In this document: positions 1 to 12,439 of the stretch, one piece after another
Numbering within the stretch: the stretch's first letter is position 1
Layout of the letters: every line of letters starts with the position of its first letter
Source: Gaeumannomyces sp. JS-464
Lineage: Eukaryota > Ascomycota > Sordariomycetes > Magnaporthales > Magnaporthaceae
Reading direction: 5' to 3'
DNA: 64,000 bases
Assembly (NCBI GenBank): GCA_002197995.1
Contig: NGZR01000001.1
Coordinates: forward strand, 3,348,001-3,412,000
Translations under genes and position numbers: made by a program
Notes under the pieces: model-generated
What the model was told of the DNA's origin: nothing
Database searches by the model: none
Seen by the model: the letters and a program-made list of their open reading frames with translations, nothing else

Positions 1-849
1 AGTTTTAAAATCGCAATGGCTTTAGCCAAAAAGTTTATAACTAAATACTTCCGCGAAATTACTGTTAATAAAGTATAATGGCTAATCCGTTGTTTGGCTG
101 CTCTAGTGCTTTGTTAACCGTGCTTTCGCTATTCCAAAATCTCGCGAAATGGCGCACCACCACCAAATGCATAATCCTTTTTAATAAGGAGGAATAGGCC
201 GGTAAGGTTAACGCTAATTTTATTAAAATAAATGCTGCTAATCGAAAAGCGGCGGGCCGCGTTGCCGTTTAGCGTATGTTCGATGCGGCGTTTTTAAAAG
301 CAAAAAATAACCTATTTGGAGCTCCTAACGATAACGAGGATAAGGACGAAAAGATAGCCGAAAAGGGAAAAAAGGATAAGGATGTTAATAATATCGATAA
401 ATAAATTGATAATGTGTCCGGTAATGGTGGAGGTTTTTCTTAAAACTTAGGATAGTCGTTCGTAGGATCGTTTTCCGGTTGTTTTAGCGTTTTGGTAATT
501 TCGTTTTTTTTTAATTATCGTTAGCCATTTTTAGGTTATAACAAATCAATTTTAATTACCTTTCCTCGCTTTTTTTTATTGTTTTTCGCGCTTTACTTAA
601 CTTTTAATTCGTACCGTTATCGTATTGCTTATAACCAAATCTTCCAAAGCCTTATTTAGTTTTTTTAATTATCGCGTTTGCCGAATTATCTAATCCTGCG
701 ATCCAGCGGATTTCGTTAATTTCGCGCTTTTCGTAGGATTTTTTAAATGCTATAATATCGATTATAAGCTTTTTTTCCGTTATTATGCTTAATTATACGA
801 AGCACTAATATAACGAAAAGCTATCGGTGCAAATTATCAGCTTCGGGCT

Positions 850-2130
850 TTTTAGTTTAGCCTTTTAAAAATCGTTGCGAGCGTTAAATTAAGGACGTAA
901 GCTGTATTAAACCCGCTAACCATCCCGTAAATCTCATTTGCGAAAACGCTTTTCGTAACCCTTTTGCATTTAATTAACGTCCAATATAAAATGTTCCCGA
1001 TTAGCTAAAACTGGTTTTTTTAATCGTTGGATTTTTTATTACCTAATATAATACGAATTTGATTTATAAATTTAGGTTTAAATTGTTTGCGAATAATCCG
1101 TTTACGAAAACGTAAAGGTTAGTTTTTTGCAAATCCAATAAAACGTACTTTAGCCCTTTTTAAGCGTTATCGATTTGCCATTTAATCCTTTTGTTTAGCT
1201 TAACCACGTTCTTTATCCCGGGTTTTAGCTTACGCCCGCTACGAAATAGTTAAACGCGGCTTCCGGTTGGCATATGGAACTAATATATGCGTTTTAAGCT
1301 TTTTAAACGATATACTTATAATTTAAGCTTTTTAAATTGGTTTTTATTAGCTCGAACTTTTTACCTTTTTTTTTTGTCGAACTTCGAGCTTATAATTTCC
1401 CATTAGAATTTTGCACCCGTTAAAATCGGCTTCGTTCCGGCTTAAAGATCGATTTTGGTTTTTGCACGAAAGCCTATTTTTTAAATCGCTAATTCTTTTT
1501 TTATTAAAAAGTCCGGATTTCCAAAATTTAAAGTGTCGTTTATTTGCATGCCTACGATTTTAAAGCTTTGTTCGCTTTTTAAAATAAGCAAATAAAAATC
1601 GTAGTTCGACGTTTAGCAATTTAAGCGCTTTTTATAATGCTTTTGGTAAGTAACGAACCAATGTAAACCTAATTCCGCGATTTCGTAAAAGGCTTAGTTA
1701 CTTTAAGCAAAGTGCCTAATTTAAACCATATTAACAACTTTTTAAAATAAGCGCAAATAAACGTTTTTTTGCAGTTTTAATTCCAATTAGGTATACGTTT
1801 AGCTAATATTTCGGATTATTAAATTAAACTTTATAGGTGTAAACGACGGCGCGATTGTTAGGATTAATCGTTAGCTGTATTTTATAATCGTGGAAAATTG
1901 CGTAAGGATATTATATTTCTCCTTGTCGTTATATCCCGTAGCTACGAATTTCGATTTTTAAAAGGGTTTAAAATTTTGCCCTTTTACCTCGTTTATAATT
2001 CGTAATCCAAAAATCGTAGCTCCGTTAAGGGTTTTTCCAATAATCGGCTTAATTACTTTAGCGCCGATAAATGCTTTTAGTTTTTATTAGGTTAACTATT
2101 CGAATGGTGAACCGGGAGCTGTAATTTTGC
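850..2130 (-). pseudogene. Copia reverse transcriptase / RNase H remnant
   Basis: The minus-strand translation matches the fungal Copia RT pattern: a segment reading RLIIGKTLNGATIFGLRI near 2.05-2.0 kb, a segment EIAELGLHWFVTYQKHYKKR near 1.69-1.63 kb, and the active-site block GMQINDTL at about 1530-1552. In this lineage the block is usually Q-T-D-D-T rather than YVDD, so one catalytic Asp appears as Asn here. Further left (1.26-0.9 kb) a segment with KRIKWQIDNA and LDLQKTNLYVFVNGLFANN fits the RNase H-like tail. Stops interrupt every 20-60 codons, so no protein can be made. Confidence 0.7.
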
Positions 2131-2469
2131 CTTTTTGTTTAAATCGAATCGCCAATTGGTCGGATTAGTGCTTTTTAGCGTTTAAAAACGTCGTATGCGT
2201 TTGTTAAAAGCTTCGTTTTACTGCAATTATTAGTTGTGCGTTTTTACGAAGGCGACCTCGTTTATTAGGGACTTTAAGTAATACCGTATTTTAAACAAAA
2301 TGGCTGTTTAATTTTGGGGCTCCTTGTTTTGCTGTTTTGCGGCTTTCTTTTTCGAGGGTTTCCTTCGGCGTTTTAACTATTCGGGCTTAAAGTATTCGAA
2401 AAGTGCTAACTGCTTTTCGGATTTTTGCACGATAGGTTTTTTTGCTTTATGGTAAAGTTTAACCACCGT

Positions 2470-3600
2470 GTTTTTAAAAGTCGCGTTGCCGTTAATCGTT
2501 TCTACCGTAACTAACGTATTTGTTATGGATAGGACCTTATACGGGCCTTATTATCCGTCCTTTTCCCGGAATACCAAAACCTCGCTTCCTAAAGCCAAAA
2601 AGCTCGGAAGCACTCGTTTTATGTTCGGTCCGTTACGTACAGCCAATGCTTTTTACACACGTCGTTTATCGTGTAAAATCCGGATTTTTGTTATGGCTTT
2701 CCTATTACAGCGGCTTTTTATACCTGGGTTTATAAAGGTAGCGATTCGTTATTAATTCGAAGTATTGCTTTAAAACGAGCAATGTAAAAACAAATCCGTC
2801 GAAGCCGGCCGTATCGTTTACGGCTTTTACTGCTTCCTAAAGCACCGATTCGAAATGCATAATTAAGCACTTTTATCGGATAATATTAAAAGCCCGGCGT
2901 AAAAAAGCGTAATATTTTTTAATTTTGCCGATTAACTAATGCGTTTTAATTAGAACCTGCTTATAAATAATCCCAAAAAGCTTTGCTTTCGTTTAAAATT
3001 CGCTTGCGGCGAAATTAATACCGGCATCGTAAAAAATCACGTTAAAAGGCCTTAAATAAACGTCGATCCAGCACCGCTTAAAGGCTTCCCACGTTTTTTT
3101 TACTAATATGTTTTTAAAAAGCGCTATAGCATTAAAAGCTATACTTGTATTAATTACGTAAAAGACTGGCTTATAATCGATGTAAAACACGTTTATAATT
3201 ATTTCGTAGTTAAAATCGATATCGTTTTAAAGTTTAAATCGAAAGCGTTATAATGCAAAACTTTTTTTTAACAAAAATAGCACATTCGGTTAATTATTGC
3301 GAAAGCGTCGCGATTAGCCTCGTGCTTTGCACGTTTTAAAAACGTTCCAAAGTTTATCGATAAATGGGTGCCCAAAACGCTTATACACGCGCCTTAGCTT
3401 AACTTTCGTAAAGAAGATTACTTTCGCGATTTTTGTTTCCGTTATAAAGCTAACTGCCGTCGTAACGTAGGTAACGTCGTCGAAAAAAAACCAAGGGTGG
3501 CCGTGCTTTTTTATAATCGGGACGCGCGTACCGTCGTTTTTTATAAGCTCGTTGCGCGTGTTATTTAGGTAAACGTGCAATGCATTTATATTTGCAAAGC
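2470..3600 (-). pseudogene. Copia integrase remnant (zinc-binding, catalytic core and C-terminal part)
   Basis: From 3580 leftward, an open stretch of 88 codons contains RRVYKRFGHPFIDKLW, the HHCC zinc-binding region before the core (two His visible, and CYFC just downstream). From 3190 to 2993 another open stretch contains AFNAIALFKNILVKKTWEAF and YDAGINF, matching the catalytic core around its second Asp. Around 2560-2460 the minus frame reads GPYKVLSITNTLVTVETING, the beta-rich integrase tail. In-frame stops between these blocks disable the gene. Element orientation and neighbours agree with integrase lying between gag and RT. Confidence 0.75.
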
Positions 3601-4699
3601 ACAGTAAAAAAGGGTCGAAGTTGGAATTACAAAAAACGTGATTTAACCAATTAAAGTCGGAATAGTAATTTTTCCGGTGCTGGAAACGGCTTTTTTTAAT
3701 CCGAAAATTACGCGCGTCTTTTATGCCTATTTATATTAACAACGAAATTTAGCCTATAGCGTTAAAATGCGTAAATTTAATCCTTTCCGGCCGTAAAGGT
3801 GTTATTGCATTTATATCCGGAAAAAATCCCTTACTATTGCTTAATGCCTCGAATTTTATGTTAAACCAGTACCTAATCCGTAAAAACATAGGAATAAAGC
3901 TTGCCAAATCCCGAATTTTAGCGCTTATAAATGCGGTAGGTAAAAGCTTTTTTAATTAAGTATGTGGCCGTGGCGGAGGTTATAAAATAACTGCTCTTAT
4001 AATCCTCCTCTTCCTTTGTTTTTTAATTGTTAAAATTAAAAGATGGCTATTCCTCCTCGTCGATGCTTTCGGGCTTTATTAATGCGAGGAATTAAGTGTA
4101 CCTTTTGCGTGGTTTATTTTGTGCTTTTTTTATGCTTTCCACTGCTTTTTAAATCGTCGTTATTTTTTAAAAAAGTGGCGTATCAATTTGCAATCCGGCC
4201 TTTTGCAAATTTAGCAACAGCGTATGTATAAGCGTAAACGGGGGCTTAATCGAAAGGATTTGGGTTTATATGCTCGATTTCGACTTTTATTATCCCTTTT
4301 GCGATCCTTGTAATTTTTAAATTTCCGTTTTACAAAATGGGTGCCGGGGGTGCGTGCGTTTTCCTTCATTTGCAAAATGCTTTTTAATTAGGAAAATAGG
4401 CTTTTAAAAGTCCGGCTGGGATTTATAAGGACGGTTTTAAACTTCGGCACGCTTTAAATTGCCCGTAAAGTGCTCGCAATAAACTGGTTCTCGTTTTGGT
4501 AAAACGGGCCGAAAGCGCGTTAATAAGCTTGTAATTTATTTAAAAAGGCTTGCAAAACCTCCATGTTAAATTTGCCTATGTTAGCGATTTTTAAACGGAT
4601 TATTTGGAAAGTAGTTAAGCTTTAATCCGTATAATATAATAATCGGTTAACCTTAATATTAAAGTGCTTTTTAAAAATTATGTAAATTTTTCGAAAGGT

Positions 4700-5900
4700 A
4701 AGGCTAATGCCGATATATCGGTGTACCACTTTGGCTTTGCCTTAAAGTGCTAAAGGAAAGATCGCATGGAGCTATGGAAATGGTATCTCGAGGGTTTCGC
4801 ATATGGTTGCGAAAAATAAGATCTTATTGTCCAAAATATCGTATGGATCACCGGAATAGCTGTACTTTTTATCCCAAGCGCTTTGGAATGCTTTTATTAA
4901 GCTCCTATCGATGGCAGCGTTAAACACCTCCTTAAGGGAGTTGCTTATACCGGGACTTTGCACGTGCCGAGGTTCCGTATCGAAAGCGTAACGTTGTTAC
5001 GGTTTGTGCTTTTTCGATCGGTGAAATGGATTTTCCGCGATCCTTTTGTTGCATATAACGGTCGAAGTGGGATCCGGGTGTTGCAATAAGTTTAAAGATC
5101 GGCAAAATTGGAAATTAATTAATCAAGGGCGCTTTGAAATTTGGAAATTAATTAGCCGGGGGTGCTTAGGGAACTGCCGATTGGCTAAATGGTAAAAGCC
5201 GTCGATTTAGTAAAGGGATAGCTGGGGGATCGATGCGCTTTTTGGTACGAGTGTTTTTGGAAAGGGGGGAATTGGGCATCGTATCCGTAAATGAAATTAA
5301 GAAGTATTTTCGGGAAAATGGCAAATTTTTGGTTTGCCAATTTGGTAATCCCTGGATTTCATTTCGGCTATTTTCCTATTTAGCTATGGTTTTATTTGGG
5401 AGAAAAACGCGGTGTGTTTTTTAAGCATCCGGGGCGTCGATTAAATGACTATTTAGTTTGGAACTCGTGCGATTTTAAAATGGAAAGGGCTATAATCCGG
5501 TTAATAGGGTTATTTTAAAAATTAATTCCTATCGCATAACTTGTATAAGTTTTTCGTTAAGCTTCCCTTTTGGCGGGCCGGGGACTAGGATCCTATAATC
5601 TTTCAAATGCTTGCGGAAAATTCGAGCGATCCGTTAATCGAGGTTTTCGAAGTGCGTTGCTTCCCACCCTTCGTAATCCTCGAGTACGTCGTTTAAAAGG
5701 TTATTGCTATGCGTGTTTCCGTATAAAAGCAATGTTTTAAGCATCCATACGTTCCGGCGAGCAATAAAAACTTCGTTAGGTAATCCTCCGAAGTTATAAA
5801 AGGGGTTTATTAAAAAAGGGATATTAATGTTTTGTGCCAAAAATTTGGGGAGTTCGTATGCCAAAAGCGTGCTTTTTATAATCATACGTTGCTTATCGCT
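4700..5900 (-). pseudogene. gag-like region of the minus-strand Copia element, damaged
   Basis: Two open stretches are visible on the minus strand: 5885-5634 (83 codons) and 4963-4772 (63 codons). The second includes KAFQSAWDKKYSYSGDPYDI followed by LDNKILFFATIC, which resembles the segment shortly before the zinc knuckle in fungal Copia gag proteins of this lineage. The first (with GGLPNEVFIARRNVWMLKTL) I do not recognise; it lies where gag should begin but could be an older insertion. No intact CCHC knuckle was found. Confidence 0.4.
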
Positions 5901-5982
5901 AAGCTCCTCCGCCTATTATTCCGAAATGTCGGACATGTTGTCGGTGGGGGTTAACGAGCAATATCGTTTAAGTGATCGATCT

Positions 5983-6096
5983 AAAAGTCCAATCGCCTGC
6001 TTTAGGAAGGTGCTTAAAAGGATTACGTAACGCCCTTTTCATAATTGTTTAAATCTTATAAACAAAAGTCCAATCGCCTGCTTTAGGAAGGTGCTT
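5983..6096. repeat. 33-bp direct repeat, two copies
   Basis: A 33-base sequence containing AATCGCCTGCTTTAGGAAGG occurs at 5983-6015 and again at 6064-6096, offset by 81 bases and identical in both copies. It lies in the presumed leader of the minus-strand Copia element. Identity inside heavily mutated DNA suggests a recent local duplication or a repeat too short to be mutated. Confidence 0.85.
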
Positions 6097-6260
6097 TTGT
6101 TATTCGATTAATTCGTGTGTAACGCGCTACTAAACAGTGGAATACAATTCCTTTGCTCCTAGGCTTTTCCGTTTAACCCAATCGCTTTAAAAAAAGGTAT
6201 CGAACGGTTAAACCTTTTACTTTGCTTATTTGTGTTGCCTTTTTAAGTAACACTAATTAG

Positions 6261-6494
6261 TGTTAGTAGGAGTGGTACTTTTATAGGCACGGAGATTTCC
6301 TAAAAGGAAAGAACAAAGATTTATAAATTTGGAACTGGTGTTTATAGTGATGCATGTTTTAAAAGGAATTTAGTTACAAAAAGCTAATCCTAAAATCCCT
6401 TTTGTAAGCTCGTGGGAGCGCACAGTCCATAAACCTGCTGCTTTACGAAACGTGGGGTTTCCTTTAATGCACGCGCTAATTACGTGGATTAACA
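6261..6494. repeat. LTR-like repeat (234 bp), TG...CA ends
   Basis: It starts TGTTAGTAGGAGTGG and ends GGATTAACA. The same sequence with many transitions occurs at 56084-56319 in the same orientation. Either it is the 5' LTR of the minus-strand Copia to its left (a TATA-like CCTATAAAAG is then near its end) or an independent solo LTR. The flanks ATTAG and CCGTA differ, so this copy is not a simple solo insertion with a 5-bp duplication. Confidence 0.65.
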
Positions 6495-6525
6495 CCGTAA
6501 ATGTTTTAGCGGCTGTTTTTTTTTT

Positions 6526-9400
6526 TTAAATGGCCGCCGTAAACCCCGTATATTTATAAAAGAGGTAGGCCGGGCGGGTGCAAGCCGAAAGGAATTCGGC
6601 CGTTTTTTGCAACGAGGTTATATGCTTGCCAAGCAGGCTTGTTTTAGGCTTTTGGGCGTTAAAAACCGGCTTGGCCGCTGCGGTTAAAAGGTGATTTTCT
6701 AGTACCGTATTTATACGGGCCGTAAAACGGAAGCGGGCTTGTTTTAAAAGCGTTTGGGCGTTTAAAATGCCGGATTCGTAATGCAAAGCGTTTATCAGTG
6801 CGGTTTTCCAAGCCGGAACCACTGCTTAAAAAAACGCGGTTAAAGCTTTATTTACCCGTTCGATTAAATAACCTTAGCGGATAAATTGCTATTGTGCTAG
6901 TTTATACGGGTATGGTTTAGTTTTGCCTTTATATTACACTTCGGCCTCGTATAAAACCGTGGGGATTATAACCGTCGTAACGGCTTTATATACCGAATGT
7001 GCCGGTATTTCCCCTATCGAATTCGCGAGTTTCCGGAAGTGGTTAGCAACGTTTAGGCTTTTACAGCCCTATTATCGACGTAAGCTTTAAAATTAAACCG
7101 TTAATCGAAAAAAACCCTTAATTATCGTAAAGCTTTTGTAGCTTATTGTATGGTAAAGCTTTCCGCCGTAACCGTTAAGGTTATAAGATTTTTCCGTTTG
7201 GAAAAATGCATAAGTTCGCATTTCCCTGGGTCGAAAGCAACCTTATTAGCTTTGCTTTAACGTAAAATTTCCGTAACCGTGGCTTTTGCTTTACGAAAGC
7301 ACTTTTTCGGGGTGCTACCCGTTACGCAAATGCCTATATCGTCCGCGTATTCGTATTTAACCGCTTTTGCTTTAGGTAGGATTTCGGCCATATAAAGCAT
7401 AAATAAAACCAATAATGCTGGTAACTTTTAAGGTAACTCGTAATTCGGGGAAAAAAGAAGCGCCGTAGCGTTTTTCAAACGCATTCCAACCACCTTGCTT
7501 TTTGCAAAAGATAATACCTATCGTACTAACGTTAAATCCTAGCCTTAATTTAAAAGCCTTCGAAAAAGCCTCCAGCGAAGTACGGCGTTAAAAGCCTTTT
7601 ATACATCCATAGTAATAAAAGCGGCCGTTTTATGCTTTTAAAAAGCCCGTTCCACCTTATAAATTACGCATACCGTTAAATCGATGGCGGCCTTTTTTCG
7701 AAGTAGCCCTGGTATATTGCGGGGCTATAAGCCCGTATTATAATGCGAAAAATGCCATCCGCGAAACTATTAGCCGCTTTAGCTTTTTCTTTAAATACGG
7801 GAGTAAAGCTATCGGGCGGTAGGATTTTAAGTTCGTTATATCCGTTTTATTCGGCTTTTTAGCATAACCATTTCCGTTGTACGGAAAAGGGCCGGGTGGT
7901 GCCCGGCTTTAAAGCAAGCTTCGAAAAAAGCCCTAACGCATTTTTTTATTGCCAGCCACGCCGTTATAAATAGCTTAACCGTTAAGGAATTAACGTTTAA
8001 AGCCGTGTTTGCCGTGCTAACGGTGCATTTCCGGCATTTTTCTAAAAGGACGTAAAAGTTTTACGGGAATTATGCGGTTTTTTGGGTAGCTTTTTACTAT
8101 AATAAGTTTTTTATAAGTTATTTTCCGCCGTAAACCTACGAAGAATTTTACGGCTTAATACTTTCGTTTTATCTTTTAAAGCTATTATAACCTCCTCGTT
8201 AATATTTAACGAGGGAAGCCGTATAGCAGGTGTAAGTTTATGCCATTTTATAGCACGGTATAGCGCTTTCGAGGAATTTATTTTTTTTAGCACGCTGGTT
8301 TAATGCTGTTTTTTAACCGTCCAAACCGTTGCTTTTAAAACACGGGCTTCGGCCGCAAAAAGCCCGCCGTTTTTTATAGCTTTTTCAAAATCCCGTTAAG
8401 CGTTAGCGCACTTTTCGTTTTATTAAAATTGGCCTTTTCTTTTAGCTTTAAACCTTCGGCCGAAAGCTATTAACGCATTTTTTAATAGGTTTGTTAATAT
8501 TTCAGCCGTTTTATTTAGGTAATTCGCAATGTTTAGGTTTTATAAATGGTAGCAAATTGCCGGCCCCCGTTATTACCGCGTTTGCGAAAAACGGTAATTT
8601 ATCGTTTAGTAGCGTAATACGCTGGTAATTCGAAATAAAATTATTACGGTTAAAAATTTCGATTCGTATCGTGCGATGGTCCGAATCGGTTGCTAGCGAA
8701 AGGTCTATTTCCGCTATTACTAAAAAGGCTTTAAAAAAGGTAAAATCCAAAACGCTTTTATCGTTATACGTAGGTTAGCTTAAATTAGTAAATAGGAAAA
8801 GGTTATAAATATTAGCTTATTAAGTTATATTTTAGCTTTTTTTTTATTACTTTTAACCGGATCCCACGCCGAAAACCTTATGTTAAAATCCCCAGTTATA
8901 ATGCATTTTGCCGTTAAACGCTAACGCAGCAAAAAGTTTAACGAAAATTCCGAAAGGTTTTTTAAAAGCCTATATACGTTAACGAAAATGCACCCGGCCA
9001 CGGTAAACCAAAAGATATCCCGGGTGTTGCTTACCGGCCGGTTTGTCACCGGCCGGAGCCCCGGGTTTTTCCGCACGTAAGTTATTACTTTAGGTTTAGT
9101 TTAATAATCGTGCTAATTATCCACCGGGGTAAATAGCTCGCACACGGGTAGGTGCAAATTATAAGCTTTTTTTTCCACGCGTTAAAAGGCTTTTACATTA
9201 GCACTACGCCGACATTTTAACTTTAAAATAGTTGGAGCAAAATAGCCGCCGCTTTTTAACTACGTCGAACGTTCGTTTAGGCGGCGGTTAAAGCACGGCA
9301 ACGTCCAAAGCGAAGCCCCGAACGCCGGGCTTTATTGCTATACGCTTATTATATCCAGTTGGTTACTGGCATACGTAAAAGCGGCGTTAATATATTAAGG
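6526..9400 (-). pseudogene. LINE-A ORF2: AP-like endonuclease and reverse transcriptase, RIP-damaged
   Basis: Read leftward, the endonuclease part carries GDFNIRFSAWDP around 8900-8860, the core motif of LINE AP-endonucleases. An open stretch at 8293-8111 (KAIKWHKLTPAIRLPSL type) matches the linker before RT. The RT active site YADD is intact at about 7338-7349, with KYEYADDIGICVTGS around it. The C-terminal part (6822-6526) contains LLKQARFRFTARINTVLENH, typical of Tad-like elements. TAA/TAG codons scattered through all domains mean the protein is not made. The stop is TAA at the 6526 end. Confidence 0.8.
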
Positions 9401-9418
9401 GTTTTAATTTTAAAGTTG

Positions 9419-9908
9419 TTAGCCGGCGGTACCGCCGGTATTATTTAAAAGGTTTCCAGTTATTTCGGTAACTTTTTCGGGCTCGGAAAGGTTTATTTCC
9501 ATATTTGCCAATATATCGTATTGGTTATTAAAATTAACCTTAAGCTTTTTAGCAAAGTGCTTTCCTTTACCAGTTGTACGGGCCGCGTTTTCGGAAGCCG
9601 GCGAATTTGCCGGGCTTACTTCGGCAATATCGGCGGTGGTAGCAACGGTAGGAACGGTGGCGGCGGCGGGGGTAATGGAAGCAACGGCGTTACCGGTACC
9701 GCGCCGCGGGATTAGCATTAGCGGTAGCGGTTATAACGGAATTATTCGTAGTAACCGCGGTTGCAGGAAGGGCGTTGGCGGTGGCGGCAGCGGCGGTAAC
9801 GGCGGCTTCCACCTTTTTTACCGCCGCCCGGTACGCTTATACGCCTAATTTCCTAACCGCGCCTTTTTCCCACGGGTTAAATGCTTTAGCATTCCGTTTA
9901 CCTGTACA
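9419..9908 (-). pseudogene. LINE-A ORF1, 3' part
   Basis: This is the C-terminal end of ORF1, low-complexity Ala/Thr-rich and then ENAARTTGKGKHFAKKLKVN, ending NNTGGTAG and a stop at 9419. The same ending occurs in the second LINE-A copy near 63600-63792. It is separated from the rest of ORF1 by the Gypsy element inserted at 9908/16588. Confidence 0.75.
9904..9908. repeat. Target-site duplication GTACA, left copy
   Basis: The five bases before the Gypsy 5' LTR are GTACA; the five after the 3' LTR (16588-16592) are also GTACA. This fixes both element ends exactly. Confidence 0.95.
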
Positions 9909-10130
9909 TGTTATGGCGTGGCGGGCCCTCGCGGGCTTCCACCCCATTAAGGCCAGGGCACGGGGGTCACGTGGTGGCCATTAGCCCGTGCACCAATTGG
10001 CCGCACGGAAAACCCTGCCAATTAATCCCGGTGCTCCGCACCACTTCTTCTTTCCTATTCCTTAGCTTTAAATAGCCTTAAGTTTAAAGTATATTGCAGC
10101 CAGCCTCTTTTCCCAACGGCAATCGTAACA
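9909..10130 (+). repeat. Gypsy 5' LTR (222 bp)
   Basis: It begins TGTTATGGCGTGGCGGGCC and ends AACGGCAATCGTAACA. It has exactly the same length as the 3' LTR, with scattered transitions between the two. CpA-containing stretches survive better here than in the internal region. I could not identify the primer-binding site just downstream (from 10131). Confidence 0.95.
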
Positions 10131-10266
10131 ATCTAAAGCTTAACCCCAATTCCCTATTGCCTAAAAAGGCATTTAAAATATCCCTTATTAACTAAAACCC
10201 AAAAAAAACCAAACGCGTTTACCCGACGCAGCACTAATCCAAACCGGACCCGGAAAAAACCCGCAT

Positions 10267-12000
10267 TTGCAAAATAAGGAACAAAAAAAAGGCGTTACCA
10301 CACGCACAGTAAAAATAGCGCTTACTTCGGAAAAGCGCGCGACGAATAAAAAAACGGCCCGCAAAGCGGTGCAATTTAACCTTAAAAAACTCGGAACGTC
10401 GACCCGGAACGCCTTAAGCGGCGATCGCCGTAGCTCCATTTTTACCGGCCGGAGTTATTCCCATATTAACATAAAAGCCGCCCGCATCGAAACCTTTAAA
10501 AAGGGCTTCCAAAGCGATATGGACGACGCCGAGGATATAACGTGGGAAGGTAATAAGGCTTACATCGCGGCAAAAGTAAACCAAACTTGCTACGTAATAA
10601 CCCTCGATAACTATAACCAAAAGATTAAAAATTAGGTCGAAAAGTCGGCAATCCATTTTACGGAGGGTGGCAAAAAGTCCCCTACTTTCCACTTTTAAAT
10701 GCTTTCCGAAGCCGGATAGCAAATTACGCCGAACCCAAACGGCGTTTACAATTTTAACATTTTCGCCACTCTTTTAAAACACACCTAATGGTTGTTTTCG
10801 ATAAGGTTAAACTGCGAAACCTTTTGCTGGCCGCTATTTAGGCTTAGCTCCGTTCGCTGTATTCCAAATGCGAAGGAATGAATAAAAATATGGGAGCATT
10901 TTAGTGGTAAACCTAAAAGCTAGGCGAGGTTTCGGAACAAACGACGGGAATTACCAGCTCGGACGTTATTTAACAGCTGCTCGATTAAGCTAAGCAGGAT
11001 TCCAATACCATTGCCGGTTTTTAAACAGCGGTTGCAAACCTCGGCATTTAAAACAAGCAGCTTAAAAAGCAAATTAAAAAGGCTTTCGTTTTAAACGCGG
11101 CTTTCGGAATTAACTTCCGACCTAATACAAAGGGCGGAACCCCGGAAACAGTTATGTTTTATATTTTTGCAGCCTTAACGGGCTTTAAACCTCGCATAAA
11201 AAACCCCCCGGTATATTATGCTAAAAGCAAATAAAAACGATATTAAATTTAAAATTTAATATTAGCGTGTTAAAAAAAAGATAGCGGTAAACGCTTATAT
11301 ATTTTAAACCGACGATAAAAAGTTCTTTTATTTTAAATTTCGATTAAAAAGCACGGCCGCCAAGGTTTTGCAGCCGTATTTCCAAGCCGACCATTTTAAC
11401 TGCATTAATAATTACCTCCGCTTAATAACGCACTTTTAGCAAAAGCATTACGATTCGGATACGAAGGAACGCGCTTACGCGGAGTGGAAAAAACTCGCTA
11501 TAAAGCTAAGCGAGGATTTTAACGTTTTTAAACGCAATTTTGTTCGTTTTGCCGGAAAATGCCGGGTGGCTAAAAGAAATTGGAAAAGAGAGTTTTACGA
11601 GCGACTTTTTTCCGGTATAAAAATTTAAATAACCATGGTTTACTTTAACAGTATTATCGATTTCGATAAGTTTTCGCGCACCGTTTAAAAAGTGGCTTTT
11701 CGGTGGAAGCAAAACCAATAAAATCGAGTTGAAAAATCCAAAGCCGGCATAAACACCGGTACGAGGGGAAGCGGTAACGGCCGCCCGCGATTCCCGGCGA
11801 CCGGTTTGCCAGGCAAGCTATTTACGATTTCGTTTTTAACCCGACTTTCCCCCGAAAAAATGAGGAAATTTATTTAAAAAAATCACTGCTTTATTTGCAA
11901 AAAGCTGGGATACATTTTTAAAACCTATTTTTCCAAAGTTATTACATAAAACCGAAAAGCGCGTTTTAACGAAATCGTTAGCAAATGCTAGTAATACTAA
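10267..12000 (+). pseudogene. Gypsy gag, RIP-damaged
   Basis: An open stretch of 122 codons (10267-10635) is Lys/Arg-rich at its start and contains HINIKAARIETFKKGFQSDM. Further on (about 11470-11720), a retrotransposon-gag-like segment reads around CSFCRKMPGG and FFRYKNL, with stops at expected Gln/Trp positions. The coding frame continues to the pol region with many stops. No clear CCHC knuckle was recognised in what remains. Confidence 0.55.
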
Positions 12001-12439
12001 TCGAATTATAAAGCGCTTAAAACCGGAAAAACCGAAAGCGGTTCGGGAAACGCCTAACTTTAAAGCAATTAAACTTTATTCTAAAAACATATGTATTGGC
12101 ATTTGGTTTAGGCGAAAAAATACTATTTAACTTTTTTTCCAAATACCTAAATGGTAACCCAATAACGATAAACTGCTTAATTTTACAAAATGGACTTTCC
12201 TTTTTTGCTATTGCGCTAATTAACATTAAAACGAACGGTTATATTTTTGTTAGCTTGCGATTTGCGAAAAAAATGCGGAGGAATTTTAAAAGCCGCATAA
12301 TTGTCGATTTCGAACCCCAAGCCGTAAAAGGATACCAGGGCGAAGGAGTTTAATTGGTAAACGTGGCGTTACTTTCCTATTTACGGATTTAAAACCGGAG
12401 CATTTTCGAACAGCTTATGCTAGTTTTCGATATAAAGTA

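Larger units (their letters stand above)
1..6494 (-). mobile_element. Copia-type LTR retrotransposon, RIP-damaged, truncated by window edge
   Basis: Reading the minus strand from right to left gives gag-like sequence (about 5.9-4.7 kb), an integrase zinc-binding region and catalytic core (3.6-2.9 kb), the integrase tail (about 2.5 kb), reverse transcriptase (2.1-1.5 kb) and an RNase H-like tail (1.45-0.85 kb). This is the integrase-before-RT order of Copia elements. The frame holds for long stretches but is full of TAA/TAG codons, as expected after RIP. The 234-bp LTR-like repeat at 6261-6494 may be its 5' LTR; the other LTR would lie left of base 1. The right flank CCGTA (6495-6499) would be one target-site copy if that is right. 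Family assignment is confident; boundaries are not. Confidence 0.75.

Noticed and set aside
2468..2755. Plus-strand frame of 95 codons
   Set aside because: The minus strand of the same bases is the integrase tail of the Copia element.
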